Shown: in pieces, positions 1 through 10,500 of the stretch
How positions within the stretch are numbered: position 1 is the first letter of the stretch
Layout of the letters: every line of letters begins with the position of its first letter
Assembly (NCBI RefSeq): GCF_009650995.1
Contig: NZ_WHVV01000019.1
Coordinates: 1 to 55,570, forward strand
Reading direction: 5' to 3'
Source: Sporosarcina cascadiensis
Lineage (GTDB): Bacteria > Bacillota > Bacilli > Bacillales_A > Planococcaceae
DNA: 55,570 nt
Position numbers and translations under genes: made by a program
The notes under the pieces: model-generated
Databases searched by the model: none
Seen by the model: only the letters and a program-made list of their open reading frames with translations
Told to the model about the DNA's origin: nothing

Positions 1-193
1 AAGAGGCAACTTTTTAATAATACCAAATCGCTGTATTGTTGTCAACACTTTTGTTTAATTTCTTTTAAAGTGTTTTTTCAGCTGAGTAGCTGTCTTGCAA
101 ATGCGACGCTTATTAATATACCATCGTTCTTTTTATAATGCAAGCCTAATTTGAATTACTTTTATATTTTCTCGATATTTCATCATTGAACAT
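1..193. other. AT-rich flank without a recognisable gene
   Basis: This stretch downstream of the lysS terminator is AT-rich, has no open frame with a ribosome binding site, and no RNA gene that I recognise. In B. subtilis lysS is followed by an rRNA operon, so it could be the upstream flank of the next transcription unit, but nothing in these bases shows it. Confidence 0.4.
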
Positions 194-232
194 AATAAAA
201 CAGCTCCGACATTTGCAGTCAGAGCTGTTCAG
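194..232 (-). terminator. Rho-independent terminator of lysS
   Basis: On the minus strand the stem AACAGCTC / GAGCTGTT, extended by GAC/GTC inside, is followed by TTTTATT. It begins directly after the lysS stop codon and so ends the lysS transcript. Confidence 0.8.
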
Positions 233-233
233 A

Positions 234-1730
<1,497 letters not shown>

Positions 1731-1842
1731 TCACTCCTTATACTTTGGCTCATCTTCTTCTCAGATCCAGCCGTCTGCAACTATTGTACACAAATTACCC
1801 GCCTAACAAAAGTCCAAATGGTTATCCAGTTTGATTCCATAG

Positions 1843-1873
1843 AAAAAACTGCCCTATTAAAGAGCAGTTTTAT
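1843..1873 (-). terminator. Terminator after folK
   Basis: Minus-strand stem AACTGC(T)CT / AG(G)GCAGTT followed by TTTTTTC, 20 bases after the folK stop. It closes the folate operon and uncouples lysS. Confidence 0.75.
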
Positions 1874-1892
1874 CGTTATACAGCCGGCAAGC

Positions 1893-2408
1893 TCAATCCT
1901 GCTGCAAGAACTCCCCGGCGTTTTGAATCTGTTTCCAGAGGATGACTCCCTCTTCCCTCATAGCCGGTTCTTCGCGATAAAGCGCACCTGTAGAGGGATG
2001 CTTCACTTCCGAATTAATTTCAATGAGCGGGACAAGCACGAATGCACGTTCCTGCATGCGCAAATGAGGAACAATTAAATCCTCAGTTTGTATGCTGTCT
2101 TCGTTATAAAGCAAAATATCCAAATCAACCGTCCGCGGTCCCCAGCGGATTTTCCGCATTCTGCCGAGTTTGTTTTCAATCGACTGACAGGCACGCAGTA
2201 ACTCTGCTGCTTCCAATGAAGTCACTAATTCCAGAGCGATATTTAAAAACTTCGCTTGCTCGGTCAATCCAAGCGGCTCCGTTTCGTATACTGATGACAC
2301 TTTCCTCACCGTAATTGCAGGATGATCATGCAGCAAGCGTACTGCCTGCCTCAAATGATCCAGCCGGTTGCCGATATTTGATCCCAGCGACAGATAGGCA
2401 GTCTTCAC
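1893..2408 (-). CDS. folK: 2-amino-4-hydroxy-6-hydroxymethyldihydropteridine pyrophosphokinase
   Basis: HPPK transfers pyrophosphate from ATP to 6-hydroxymethyl-7,8-dihydropterin, just before the dihydropteroate synthase step. The 171 residues carry the N-terminal SLGSNIGNR motif and the family signature RWGPRTVDLDILLYN (about residues 88-102), whose aspartates bind the metal. The start overlaps the folB stop by four bases (ATGA), implying translational coupling in the pabB-pabC-folP-folB-folK operon. It is the last gene of that operon. Confidence 0.97.
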   Translation of the reverse strand: MKTAYLSLGSNIGNRLDHLRQAVRLLHDHPAITVRKVSSVYETEPLGLTEQAKFLNIALELVTSLEAAELLRACQSIENKLGRMRKIRWGPRTVDLDILLYNEDSIQTEDLIVPHLRMQERAFVLVPLIEINSEVKHPSTGALYREEPAMREEGVILWKQIQNAGEFLQQD

Positions 2409-2773
2409 GCATAGCGCCCCCTTTTGATTTCGACAGCGACAGATGCGTAATGGCCATGAATCGGAGGATCAGGTTTTACCAGTACCACACGCACCCCGTT
2501 CACTTTTTCGGCAAAATCCGTCATGATTGTTCCTGCAACTGTTTCCGCAACCGTTTCAATCAGCCGCACAGCTTCCCCCTCCACGATGTTTTTGCACATC
2601 TCATATACTTCCGCATAGTTGACTGTTTTCGATAAATCATCAGTCTGCCCTGCATCCGCCAGTTCCACCGCCAATGAAACTGTCAGCCGAAAACGCTGCC
2701 CCAACTTGTTTTCTTCCGGCAGCGCTCCATGATAGCCATAAAACTCCATATCATTCAAATGAATATAATCCAT
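2405..2773 (-). CDS. folB: Dihydroneopterin aldolase
   Basis: Cleaves 7,8-dihydroneopterin to 6-hydroxymethyl-dihydropterin and glycolaldehyde. At 122 residues it has the normal length of this small homo-oligomeric enzyme, with the family motif YHGALPEENKLGQRF near residues 13-27 and a C-terminal KPDPPIHGHYASVAVEI segment. It lies between folP (20-base gap) and folK (four-base overlap). Confidence 0.96.
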   Translation of the reverse strand: MDYIHLNDMEFYGYHGALPEENKLGQRFRLTVSLAVELADAGQTDDLSKTVNYAEVYEMCKNIVEGEAVRLIETVAETVAGTIMTDFAEKVNGVRVVLVKPDPPIHGHYASVAVEIKRGRYA

Positions 2774-2793
2774 GAAATCTCCCCTTTGAGTGC

Positions 2794-3645
2794 TTACATA
2801 GTGAACGCAGTCTTTTTCGTCAGTATATCCATCATTCTGACCATCCTCGCAATTTCCTTTACGTCATGAACTCGCATAATATGGCAGCCGTGTTCGATTC
2901 CGTAACATACCGTCGCACCGGTGCCTTCCATTCGCTCTTCAACCGGCACATCGAGCACTTTCCCGATCATTCCTTTGCGGGAAGTGCCGAGCAGCACCGG
3001 ATAGCCGAGATCCGCAATCGCCGGAAGCCCCTGCATCGCCAAGATATTCTGCTCTAGATCTTTCGCAAAACCGATACCCGGGTCCAGCCAGATCATCTCA
3101 TCCCGAACTCCTGCCGCTCTCGCAATCTCCACACTTTCCTGCAAATCTTGCACAACCGCATTCATGAACGGCAGCTGGTAATCTCTATTATCCCGGTTAT
3201 GCATCAAAATAATCGGCACATTATAGCGCGCCGCCACTTCTGCAATCGCCGGTTCGCGCTTCGCTCCCCACACATCATTGATGATACTCGCCCCAGCCTG
3301 AACAGCCGCTTCGGCTACCGCTGCTTTGGAAGTATCGACGGAAATGACGCAGCCGAGCTCTTTTGTCAGCAGCTCGACAACCGGCACAACCCGCTCCAGT
3401 TCTTCTTCCAATGAAACAGGCGTATATCCGGGACGTGTTGATTCCCCTCCGATATCAATGATCTTTGCGCCGTCCATCAACATTTGCTGTGCATGACGGA
3501 GCGCGGGGTCTTGTCGGCCAAACTTCCCGCCATCCGAAAATGAATCAGGCGTTACATTCAAAATCCCCATGATGACTGTTTCCTCAGCAAAATTCATCGT
3601 CGTCTTACCAAATTGGTATGACGTCTTCGCCTTCTCTAACTTCAT
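2794..3645 (-). CDS. folP: Dihydropteroate synthase
   Basis: Condenses 6-hydroxymethyl-dihydropterin pyrophosphate with p-aminobenzoate; the target of sulfonamides. The 283-residue TIM barrel shows both family signatures, ILNVTPDSFSDGGKF (about 28-42, containing the metal-binding Asn) and DIGGESTRPGYTPV (about 64-77), plus the KDLEQN and LLGTSRKG loops. Its first base coincides with the last base of pabC, so the two are tightly coupled. Enzymes that make pABA (pabB, pabC) and use it (folP) sit side by side. Confidence 0.97.
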   Translation of the reverse strand: MKLEKAKTSYQFGKTTMNFAEETVIMGILNVTPDSFSDGGKFGRQDPALRHAQQMLMDGAKIIDIGGESTRPGYTPVSLEEELERVVPVVELLTKELGCVISVDTSKAAVAEAAVQAGASIINDVWGAKREPAIAEVAARYNVPIILMHNRDNRDYQLPFMNAVVQDLQESVEIARAAGVRDEMIWLDPGIGFAKDLEQNILAMQGLPAIADLGYPVLLGTSRKGMIGKVLDVPVEERMEGTGATVCYGIEHGCHIMRVHDVKEIARMVRMMDILTKKTAFTM

Positions 3646-4499
3646 TACTGGTCACTCACTTTCATTCGGTTGACGGCTTGTTGATAGCTGGTATGTAATC
3701 GTTGATAAACAGGCCCTCTATTGCCTAGGTATTCGTTGCTTCCCGCACTTCGAATTGGCACGATTTCCTGAATTGCATTCGTAACGAACATTTCTTCTGC
3801 CGAATCCAGCTCCTGCGGCAGAAAAAATCCTTCCTCTGAAGCAATACCGAGCTCATCAACTAACTCCAGCACAAACGCCCGAGTAGTCCCCGGCAAAATA
3901 CCCGTTTCCAATGAAGGCGTGTAAAGCACTCCTTGCTTTACCCAGAAGATATTGGACGTAATTCCTTCCGCAACGAAACCTTCTTTCGTTACAAAAAGAC
4001 CTTCCAGCTTCTGCAGTGAAGATAATTCAAGTCTTCCCTTCACATTATTCGCATACTGGTGTGATTTATGCCGCTGTGAACTTTCCGGTTCACTGCGTTT
4101 CGTCTGCAGCCATACTCCGTCTTTTTCAGTATGGGCAGGCGGCAACACTAAAGGTTTTTGAAAAATCAGCACGTTGGGTTTTTCGTAATCCATGGGAGCC
4201 AGTCCAATATCATGCACTCCCGCTGACACATTCAACCTGAAATAACCATCTTCACAGCCATTCTGCACATATAACAAATAAACTGCCTGTTTGATTTCAC
4301 TGTCTGTATACGACATATTGATGCGGTATTCCGCAAGCGCCGTCCGCAGCCGCTGCATATGAAGATCAAATAAAAAGATAGTCCCATTATACGTACGGAA
4401 TGTCTCGAAAAATCCAAGTCCGTACAGAAATCCGTGGTCAAAAGGCGAAATACGCAATTCATCAGACTGCTTCAGCTCTCCGTTCATCCAACAAATCAA
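3645..4499 (-). CDS. pabC: Aminodeoxychorismate lyase (PLP fold type IV)
   Basis: Removes pyruvate from 4-amino-4-deoxychorismate to give p-aminobenzoate. The sequence has ISPFDHGFLYGLGFFETFR near the N-terminus, the HKS region with the probable PLP lysine, and the EGITSNIFWV motif of the branched-chain aminotransferase/ADCL family. A longer frame starts with ATG at 4544. I prefer the TTG at 4499 because it overlaps the pabB stop as TTGA, and it begins LICWMNG, which aligns with the usual MIYVNG start of the family. That gives 284 residues; an ATG at 4484 is a third option. Confidence 0.9.
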   Translation of the reverse strand: MICWMNGELKQSDELRISPFDHGFLYGLGFFETFRTYNGTIFLFDLHMQRLRTALAEYRINMSYTDSEIKQAVYLLYVQNGCEDGYFRLNVSAGVHDIGLAPMDYEKPNVLIFQKPLVLPPAHTEKDGVWLQTKRSEPESSQRHKSHQYANNVKGRLELSSLQKLEGLFVTKEGFVAEGITSNIFWVKQGVLYTPSLETGILPGTTRAFVLELVDELGIASEEGFFLPQELDSAEEMFVTNAIQEIVPIRSAGSNEYLGNRGPVYQRLHTSYQQAVNRMKVSDQ

Positions 4500-5908
4500 T
4501 GCAGCTGACCCATTGCCTGTTCGGCCATCTCTTTCGCCTGCCATAATGCTTTTGCCTTATTGAGCGATTCTTCGTATTCCGCTGCCGGCACCGAATCAGG
4601 CACTAATCCTGCCCCCGCCTGAATATGAACCATCCCATCCTGAATAAATGCAGTGCGGATTGTGATGTTCAGCTCCATATCGCGGTTGAAACCGATCCAG
4701 CCCATTGAGCCTGTATACAATCCTCTTCGCGTTGGTTCCAATTGTTCAATAATCTCCATCGTCCGCAGCTTCGGATCCCCCGTGATTGAACCGCCGGGGA
4801 ATACACCGCGGATAATCGTTCCGACATCTTCCGTTGCAGCTGTTCCACGGACATTTGAGACAAGATGCATGACATGCGAGTATTTTTCCACGACCATGAA
4901 TTCATCGACCTCTACCGTTCCGGGTAAACAGATTTGTTCAAAGTCCTTGCACTCAAGATCAACCAGCATCTTATGCTCGCCCTTTTCCTTCGTGTCCGAT
5001 ACTAATTCCTCCTGCAAGCCAGCATCTTCCGCTTCAGTCGTTCCCCGTTTTCTAGTCCCGCCAATCGGCCGGGTGCTCAGTTCGCCCCCCCGCTTTTTCA
5101 ACAGCAGTTCAGGCGAACCCGACACCACTTCAAAATCAGGAGCGGCCATATAAGCCATATATGGTGACGGATTGAACGAACGCAACGCTTCATACATTGA
5201 CAGAGATGTCGCGCGGAGCGGCTTTGATTGGCGGACAGAAAGATTCACCTGCACCACATCACCCAGTTCGATAAATCGCTGCACATCACGTACCATCTCT
5301 TCAAATTGCCCGCCTGTTACGGAGACTTCCAACTCTTCTTCTGATACCGAAACATCTGCAGCTTTTCCTGCCGAAAACTGTCGGGCAGCCAATTTCGCAG
5401 CTTCCAGCCATTCCAATTCCATACCCGCCAATGAAACTCCGGCATCAGGCAGCGCCATAAAGTAGGCTGTTTCCGTATTCACATCGAGCACAGCCCAGCG
5501 GTCAAATACATAGAAGTAAATATCCGGTGTCAGCAAGTCTTCATCTGCCAGAGCAGGCAGTGTTTCATAACGTCTGACATAATCATAGCTGATCATTCCG
5601 ATTGCGCCGCCCTGGAAAGCAGGCAGCTCTTCATCCATCCGCAATTCATACCGCGAAATAAATTCATGAAGAAGCGTAAGCGGATCTTCCCCTTTACGCA
5701 ATTCTTCCGTACCATCCTTCCATTCTATATGCAGACCCTCCGACACTGCCTTCGCAGTCGCAATCGGATCTATTCCCGCAATGCACATCTCTCCGCCGCG
5801 TCCGCTCTCCAATAAAATGTGGCGCTCTTTCTTTGCTGCCAGTTGTTTATAGGAATAAAAGAATTCGTCTCTCGTCATTGAAACGGATGTGTAGGCTGCT
5901 GTCTCCAT
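4496..5908 (-). CDS. pabB: Aminodeoxychorismate synthase component I
   Basis: Aminates chorismate to 4-amino-4-deoxychorismate using ammonia from a PabA/TrpG-type glutaminase. The 470 residues contain the anthranilate synthase I N-terminal domain and the chorismate-binding domain (from about 200), with RPIGGTRKRG, GGSITGDPK and GLYTGSMGWIGF. Context (pabC, folP next) favours PabB over TrpE. Two points stand out. The normally conserved RND-L-G segment after the EHxMLVDL motif reads ECKDFE here. The pabA gene that follows pabB in B. subtilis is absent, and pabC overlaps the pabB stop directly. The glutaminase must come from elsewhere, probably a shared TrpG/PabA. Confidence 0.92.
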   Translation of the reverse strand: METAAYTSVSMTRDEFFYSYKQLAAKKERHILLESGRGGEMCIAGIDPIATAKAVSEGLHIEWKDGTEELRKGEDPLTLLHEFISRYELRMDEELPAFQGGAIGMISYDYVRRYETLPALADEDLLTPDIYFYVFDRWAVLDVNTETAYFMALPDAGVSLAGMELEWLEAAKLAARQFSAGKAADVSVSEEELEVSVTGGQFEEMVRDVQRFIELGDVVQVNLSVRQSKPLRATSLSMYEALRSFNPSPYMAYMAAPDFEVVSGSPELLLKKRGGELSTRPIGGTRKRGTTEAEDAGLQEELVSDTKEKGEHKMLVDLECKDFEQICLPGTVEVDEFMVVEKYSHVMHLVSNVRGTAATEDVGTIIRGVFPGGSITGDPKLRTMEIIEQLEPTRRGLYTGSMGWIGFNRDMELNITIRTAFIQDGMVHIQAGAGLVPDSVPAAEYEESLNKAKALWQAKEMAEQAMGQLH

Positions 5909-5937
5909 GATGTTTCCCCCTGCATTCGTGTTTATAT

Positions 5938-6594
5938 TTATTTACTTTCATCAATGATTTTCTTCAGGAATTTATCGTCTATGCCGGACACTACGATATC
6001 CGTGATGACTCCTTCTGTGTTCAGAATATATGTCGTCGGATATGCTTTTACCCGGTAGGTCTCCACCACCTCGCCGTCTACATCCAATAAAATTGGAAAG
6101 GTCAGGCCGTATTCTTCAACAAACTCCTTCGCGCTCTCTTCCTTCTTGACTTCTTTCTTCGTCATATTCACTGCCAGTATTTCCATATTTGACGACTCTT
6201 TGTATTCATTATAATAAGTTTGCATATGCGGCATTTCTATGCGGCAAGGCGGACACCACGACCCCCAAAAGTTCAGCATGACTTTCTTTCCGCGGTAATC
6301 AGACAGCTTGACCGTCTCCCCGGCAAGCGTGGTCAATTCAAAGTCCGGCGCAAGATCTCCTCTTGCCAGACCGGTCGTTTCACTCACATCACCTGTTCCG
6401 CTGTCATCACCTTCAGCAACCCGCCATTCTTCCGGCACGTCTGCCAGCTCATCTTTTGACATATCTTTCATCATGGCACTTTCATATCCCGGAATCCCGC
6501 CGGTTTCTTTCTTAATTTCTTGTCTTGTTATGATAACAATCGTGATCATACCGATGATAATCAAAACTGAAATCAACATACCCCACTTCTTCAC
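5938..6594 (-). CDS. Membrane-anchored thiol-disulfide oxidoreductase, ResA/TlpA type
   Basis: A single N-terminal membrane helix (roughly MLISVLIIIGMITIVII) is followed by an extracytoplasmic linker and a thioredoxin-like AhpC/TSA-Redoxin domain with the active site FWGSWCPPC. The fold ends with the cis-proline region AYPTTYI. Such proteins reduce apocytochrome c or other exported disulfides outside the membrane. A longer frame starts at 6621, but AGGAGG lies six bases before a GTG at 6594, giving MKKWGMLIS, the better start (218 residues). It sits alone between cysK and pabB. ResA, YneN and StoA cannot be told apart by sequence alone; there is no ccs/resBC neighbour. Confidence 0.85.
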   Translation of the reverse strand: MKKWGMLISVLIIIGMITIVIITRQEIKKETGGIPGYESAMMKDMSKDELADVPEEWRVAEGDDSGTGDVSETTGLARGDLAPDFELTTLAGETVKLSDYRGKKVMLNFWGSWCPPCRIEMPHMQTYYNEYKESSNMEILAVNMTKKEVKKEESAKEFVEEYGLTFPILLDVDGEVVETYRVKAYPTTYILNTEGVITDIVVSGIDDKFLKKIIDESK

Positions 6595-6683
6595 AGCCAT
6601 CCTCCTCGTTATGCAACTCACTTATTTTTAATTATACAGATTCTTATAGTCTGACGAAAGTGTAGAGGTTTTAGCTGCTGGAA

Positions 6684-6712
6684 TAAAAAAAGAGCGCAAA
6701 TGAGCGCTCTCC
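6684..6712 (-). terminator. Terminator of cysK
   Basis: Minus-strand stem GAGAGCGC / GCGCTCTT with a short loop followed by TTTTTTT, immediately after the cysK stop. Confidence 0.85.
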
Positions 6713-6715
6713 GGA

Positions 6716-7642
6716 TTATTCTTCATCAAATTGGTAGAGTGGTGTACTCAAGTAGCGCTCACCGTTGGACGGGATGATCGCCACTACCTTTTTCCCTTTG
6801 CCCAGTCTCTTTGCGACTTGCAGTGCAGCTGCAATGGCAGCCCCTGACGATACGCCGCCCAGAATTCCTTCTTCGCGTGCAGCGCGGCGTGCGTAATCAT
6901 ATGCATCGTCATTCGAGATTTGAATGATTTCATCGTAAATATCTGTATCCAGCACTTCTGGAACGAAACCTGCTCCGATACCTTGAATCTTATGCGGTCC
7001 CGGTTTTCCTCCAGAAAGTACAGCTGAATCTTCGGGCTCGACAGCTACAATCTGAATTTCCGGGAAACGCTCTTTCAAAACGCCGCCGGCTCCTGTAATC
7101 GTACCGCCTGTTCCAATTCCAGAAATGAATGCATCCACACGGTCGAGCGCATCTGCGATCTCAGGTCCCGTTGTTAAGCGGTGCACTTCCGGATTTGATT
7201 CGTTGTTGAATTGCTGTGGAAGGAACCAGCCATTTTGCTTTGACAGTTCTTCCGCTTTTGCAATTGCACCTTTCATACCTTCAGCGCCGGGAGTCAATAC
7301 CAATTCTGCTCCGTATGCACGAAGCAGATTGCGGCGCTCCAAGCTCATCGTATCCGGCATTACAAGGACAGCCTTGTATCCTTTGGCTGCCGCAATCATC
7401 GCAAGGCCGATTCCTGTGTTGCCGCTTGTCGGCTCGATGATTGTGCTGTCTTCCTTCAAGCTGCCGTCTTTTTCAGCTGCTTCAATCATCGCCAGTGCGA
7501 TTCGGTCTTTAACACTCGAACCCGGATTAAAGTACTCTAATTTCAAATAAACGTCTGCGTCCTCTGCACCTGCTAAACGATTTAATTTGACGAGAGGCGT
7601 GTTGCCGACTAAATCAATTACTGAATTTCCGACTTTACTCAT
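6716..7642 (-). CDS. cysK: Cysteine synthase A (O-acetylserine thiol-lyase)
   Basis: Makes L-cysteine from O-acetylserine and sulfide using PLP. Visible are the PLP lysine in [11 protein letters not shown] (about residue 43), the substrate loop [10 protein letters not shown], and the PLP-phosphate loop [10 protein letters not shown]. The frame extends to 7696, but AGGAG stands just upstream of the ATG at 7642, whose product [20 protein letters not shown] has the family N-terminus (308 residues). A consensus sigma-A promoter lies upstream. It is probably monocistronic: a terminator follows at once. Confidence 0.96.
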   Translation of the reverse strand: MSKVGNSVIDLVGNTPLVKLNRLAGAEDADVYLKLEYFNPGSSVKDRIALAMIEAAEKDGSLKEDSTIIEPTSGNTGIGLAMIAAAKGYKAVLVMPDTMSLERRNLLRAYGAELVLTPGAEGMKGAIAKAEELSKQNGWFLPQQFNNESNPEVHRLTTGPEIADALDRVDAFISGIGTGGTITGAGGVLKERFPEIQIVAVEPEDSAVLSGGKPGPHKIQGIGAGFVPEVLDTDIYDEIIQISNDDAYDYARRAAREEGILGGVSSGAAIAAALQVAKRLGKGKKVVAIIPSNGERYLSTPLYQFDEE

Positions 7643-7691
7643 AAATGATCCACTCCTAATCCCTAGTAGGTTGATATGTTTTATTGTTTTA

Positions 7692-7720
7692 ATCATACTA
7701 TCTTAGTTTTCACTTGTCAA
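7692..7720 (-). promoter_or_regulatory. Sigma-A promoter of cysK
   Basis: TTGACA (7715-7720) and TATGAT (7692-7697) are separated by 17 bases on the minus strand. Between the expected start of transcription and the ribosome binding site lies a short palindrome, CCTACTAGG (7662-7670). It could be an operator, for example for a CymR-like cysteine repressor, but I cannot assign it from sequence alone. Confidence 0.8.
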
Positions 7721-7758
7721 TTAAATTATTCAGAGAGTTTCAATCGGCTATCAACCTA

Positions 7759-8685
7759 TTACTTTTTGCCGTAAAACCATTCTGCATCAAACTCTTTCCA
7801 GAAGGCTTCCGGACTTATCGATTCAGGCAGCTGTTCCAAAGCCAGCTGACGTTTAATATGGTCTTTTACTTCTTTATAAGTGAAATCGCGTTCTTTAATC
7901 GTTTCGAGAACAGTGACAACCGCATAAGTTCCATCCTTCAACGCAACCGGCTTGCTCACTTCGCCAGTCTTCAGGCTTTCCGCCGTCTTGACCACTTGCG
8001 GATCGACATCTTCGGTTTGTGCGTTCACGTACCCCAGATCCCCGCCCAAATTACCTGAAGAGAGATCAACAGACCGCTCTTTCGCGAGTGCAGAAAATGC
8101 AGAACCATCCTTCAGTTCATCGGTTACTTGCTTTGCTTCCTTTTCGGTAGAGGAAATAATGACCGATGTGCGATAGGCAGGCAGCACATGAAAGAACACC
8201 TCATTTTGCTCAAAATACTTTTTGACAGCGCTTTCCTTAATCACTACATCTTTCGTCAGCACTTTCTCCAAAATTAGCTCACTGCGAATTTGATTCCTCG
8301 TTTGTTCCGTATCAAGTCCCGAATGCTGCTGGCCATCAACCGATGTAATGAGCGCAAGCTCCAGATCAATTTCTTTATCCGATACTTTAATGCCATATTC
8401 ATCAGCGGCAGCACTCATCACCCGGTGATTCACCAAATCTTCGAGAACTTCCCTGCCTACCTGCTGCTCCATCGCCGACATCCATTCCGCTCTGGTGATC
8501 GGCTCACCCGCTACAGAAGCCACTTCTTCTGTATCTGCAGCAGGAGAACGATCCGTTAACAGCCAATGAAACAACCAAAAAACATTCATTGCAAAAAGTA
8601 TACCTAATAACGCGATGAAGGGTTTTGTCTTCAGCCTCTTTTTTTGAGGAGCCGGAACAGGCTCAGTCGGCCGATTGAATCTCAT
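7759..8685 (-). CDS. yacD: Membrane-anchored parvulin-type peptidyl-prolyl isomerase (YacD/PrsA-like)
   Basis: A 308-residue protein with a basic N-terminus, one membrane helix (about residues 25-45, [19 protein letters not shown]), a SurA/PrsA-like N-terminal chaperone region, and a parvulin (PpiC) domain of about 90 residues ([20 protein letters not shown] through [13 protein letters not shown]). It should help fold exported proteins outside the membrane. It lacks the lipobox of true PrsA, so it resembles YacD, which has the same place after hslO in B. subtilis. The start overlaps the hslO end by 23 bases and has AAGGGG upstream. Confidence 0.88.
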   Translation of the reverse strand: MRFNRPTEPVPAPQKKRLKTKPFIALLGILFAMNVFWLFHWLLTDRSPAADTEEVASVAGEPITRAEWMSAMEQQVGREVLEDLVNHRVMSAAADEYGIKVSDKEIDLELALITSVDGQQHSGLDTEQTRNQIRSELILEKVLTKDVVIKESAVKKYFEQNEVFFHVLPAYRTSVIISSTEKEAKQVTDELKDGSAFSALAKERSVDLSSGNLGGDLGYVNAQTEDVDPQVVKTAESLKTGEVSKPVALKDGTYAVVTVLETIKERDFTYKEVKDHIKRQLALEQLPESISPEAFWKEFDAEWFYGKK

Positions 8686-9553
8686 CGATATACCCCTTCA
8701 GCTCTTGCTCCGAATACTGATATCTTTCCAGGCAGAAATGACATTGTGCTTCAGCGCCGTGATCTTCGTCAATCATCGCTTGAATCTCTGCAGCGCCAAG
8801 GCCGGTTATCGCATCGCCAAAACGCTCCTTCGAACACTCACAGTCAAATTTCACATCTACTTTATCCAAGAACTCTACATTTTCCTTGCCTAATACTTCC
8901 GCAAGGATTCCTTCAGGAGTAAGACCCTGATCAATCAGTGCAGATATCGGAGACATATTTGCAATCTTATCTTCCAGAAGTGAAATAGTTTCATCCGTAG
9001 CACCCGGCATTACCTGAATGATAAAACCTCCCGAAGCTTTCACCGTGTTATCCGGATTCACCAGCACACCCAGCGCTACAGCGGAAGGCACTTGTTCAGA
9101 GACCACAAGATACTGCGTGAAGTCTTCTGCTATTTCCCCGGAAATAATCGGAACCTGCCCCGTGAAATAATCCTTCAACCCTAGATCTTTGACAATTGAA
9201 AGTGTTCCTTCAGTACCGACAACTCCGCGCACGTCTAATTTGCCTTTTTCATTTAGCGGAACATGCGTCTGCGGATTCGTGGCATAGCCGCGCACTTCGC
9301 CGTGAGCATTGGCATCCACCACAATTGGACCAAGCGGACCGTTGCCTTGAATTTTGACAGTCAGTTTGTTATCACCTTTCAGCATCGCACCCATCATGAC
9401 AGATGCCGAAATCGTACGGCCAAGTGCCGCTGTTGCAGTCGGCCACATCTGATGACGCTGCTGAACTTCTCCTACTGTATCTGTAGAACGCACTGCATAT
9501 GCCCGGATCACTCCATCAAATGCAAGCGCCTTTACTAAATAATCTGTTGACAT
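8663..9553 (-). CDS. hslO: Redox-regulated holdase chaperone Hsp33
   Basis: Hsp33 binds unfolding proteins in the cytoplasm after oxidation releases zinc from four cysteines. Those cysteines are present near the C-terminus as C-E-C (in [11 protein letters not shown]) and C-H-F-C (in [11 protein letters not shown]). The N-terminal domain carries the expected MMGAMLKGD segment. I start at ATG 9553 ([10 protein letters not shown], 296 residues) because AGGAG lies eight bases upstream; the longer frame begins with an in-frame GTG inside this spacing. It is 14 bases after coaX. Confidence 0.95.
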   Translation of the reverse strand: MSTDYLVKALAFDGVIRAYAVRSTDTVGEVQQRHQMWPTATAALGRTISASVMMGAMLKGDNKLTVKIQGNGPLGPIVVDANAHGEVRGYATNPQTHVPLNEKGKLDVRGVVGTEGTLSIVKDLGLKDYFTGQVPIISGEIAEDFTQYLVVSEQVPSAVALGVLVNPDNTVKASGGFIIQVMPGATDETISLLEDKIANMSPISALIDQGLTPEGILAEVLGKENVEFLDKVDVKFDCECSKERFGDAITGLGAAEIQAMIDEDHGAEAQCHFCLERYQYSEQELKGYIDEIQSAD

Positions 9554-9567
9554 GTTCTTCACTCCTA

Positions 9568-10332
9568 TTACAGATTTCTTTCATATATGAGATGCAGCCC
9601 TTTAAGTGTCAAAAAGTTATCCACTACATCAATGATTTTTGTTTCTGTAGATATCAGTTCTGCCATTCCGCCTGTCGCAATGACGGTCGGCTCCAGATTG
9701 CTTTCTGCTTTCATCCGGTTGACGATGCCCTCGACCTGTCCTACATAGCCGAATACAATGCCCGCCTGCATAGCCGCCACTGTGTTTTTACCTACTACAT
9801 GTTCCGGACGTGTCAGTTCTACACGCGGCAATTTGGATGCACGGTCAAACAATGCTTCCATCGAGATTTTAATTCCGGGAGCAATGGCACCTCCCATATA
9901 TTCACCATGTTCATTGACAAAGCAGTACGTTGTGGCGGTACCGAAATCAACAATAATAAGTGGGCTTCCATAATCACGGATAGCAGCGACTGCATTCACG
10001 ATGCGGTCGGCTCCGACTTCCCGGGGGTTTTCATACTTAATATTTAAGCCCGTCTTTACACCGGGACCTACAATCATCGGTTTCTGATTGAAATATTTTT
10101 TGCACATCTGTTCTAACGGAAACATGACAGGCGGGACTACAGAAGAAATAATGATCCCTGTAATGTCTTTGAATGACAGACCGACGTGCTGGAACATCGC
10201 TTTAACTTGCATTGCGTATTCATCTTCCGTCTTATGGCGATACGTTTCCATCCGCCAGTGATGCTTTAATACGTCTCCTTCATATACACCTAAAACAATA
10301 TTGGTATTGCCCGTATCTAATACTAACAGCAT
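9568..10332 (-). CDS. coaX: Type III pantothenate kinase
   Basis: Phosphorylates pantothenate, the first step of coenzyme A synthesis; this family is not inhibited by CoA and needs a monovalent cation. The ASKHA fold motifs are clear: [17 protein letters not shown] at the N-terminus, [11 protein letters not shown] and [11 protein letters not shown] in the middle, and [12 protein letters not shown] near the C-terminus. Start chosen at ATG 10332 (254 residues), preceded by AGAGGAAA; the frame continues upstream without a better site. It precedes hslO, as in B. subtilis. Confidence 0.96.
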   Translation of the reverse strand: MLLVLDTGNTNIVLGVYEGDVLKHHWRMETYRHKTEDEYAMQVKAMFQHVGLSFKDITGIIISSVVPPVMFPLEQMCKKYFNQKPMIVGPGVKTGLNIKYENPREVGADRIVNAVAAIRDYGSPLIIVDFGTATTYCFVNEHGEYMGGAIAPGIKISMEALFDRASKLPRVELTRPEHVVGKNTVAAMQAGIVFGYVGQVEGIVNRMKAESNLEPTVIATGGMAELISTETKIIDVVDNFLTLKGLHLIYERNL

Positions 10333-10458
10333 AGTCGCTTTCCTCTCTTGCTCTGACTTTTCCCACACATCATACCATAAACAATCATCGTTTATACACG
10401 CTGATGATTGGTGTATTTCATCACGGAATTCGCTGCCCCGAAAATAAAACCTGTCATA

Positions 10459-10493
10459 AGAAAACAGCCGACTGCTATATACAGTCGGCTGTT
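10459..10493 (-). terminator. Strong terminator of ftsH
   Basis: A perfect 12-base-pair inverted repeat AACAGCCGACTG / CAGTCGGCTGTT with a seven-base loop, followed on the minus strand by TTTTCTT. It begins eight bases after the ftsH stop. Confidence 0.9.
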
Positions 10494-10500
10494 GTTACGC

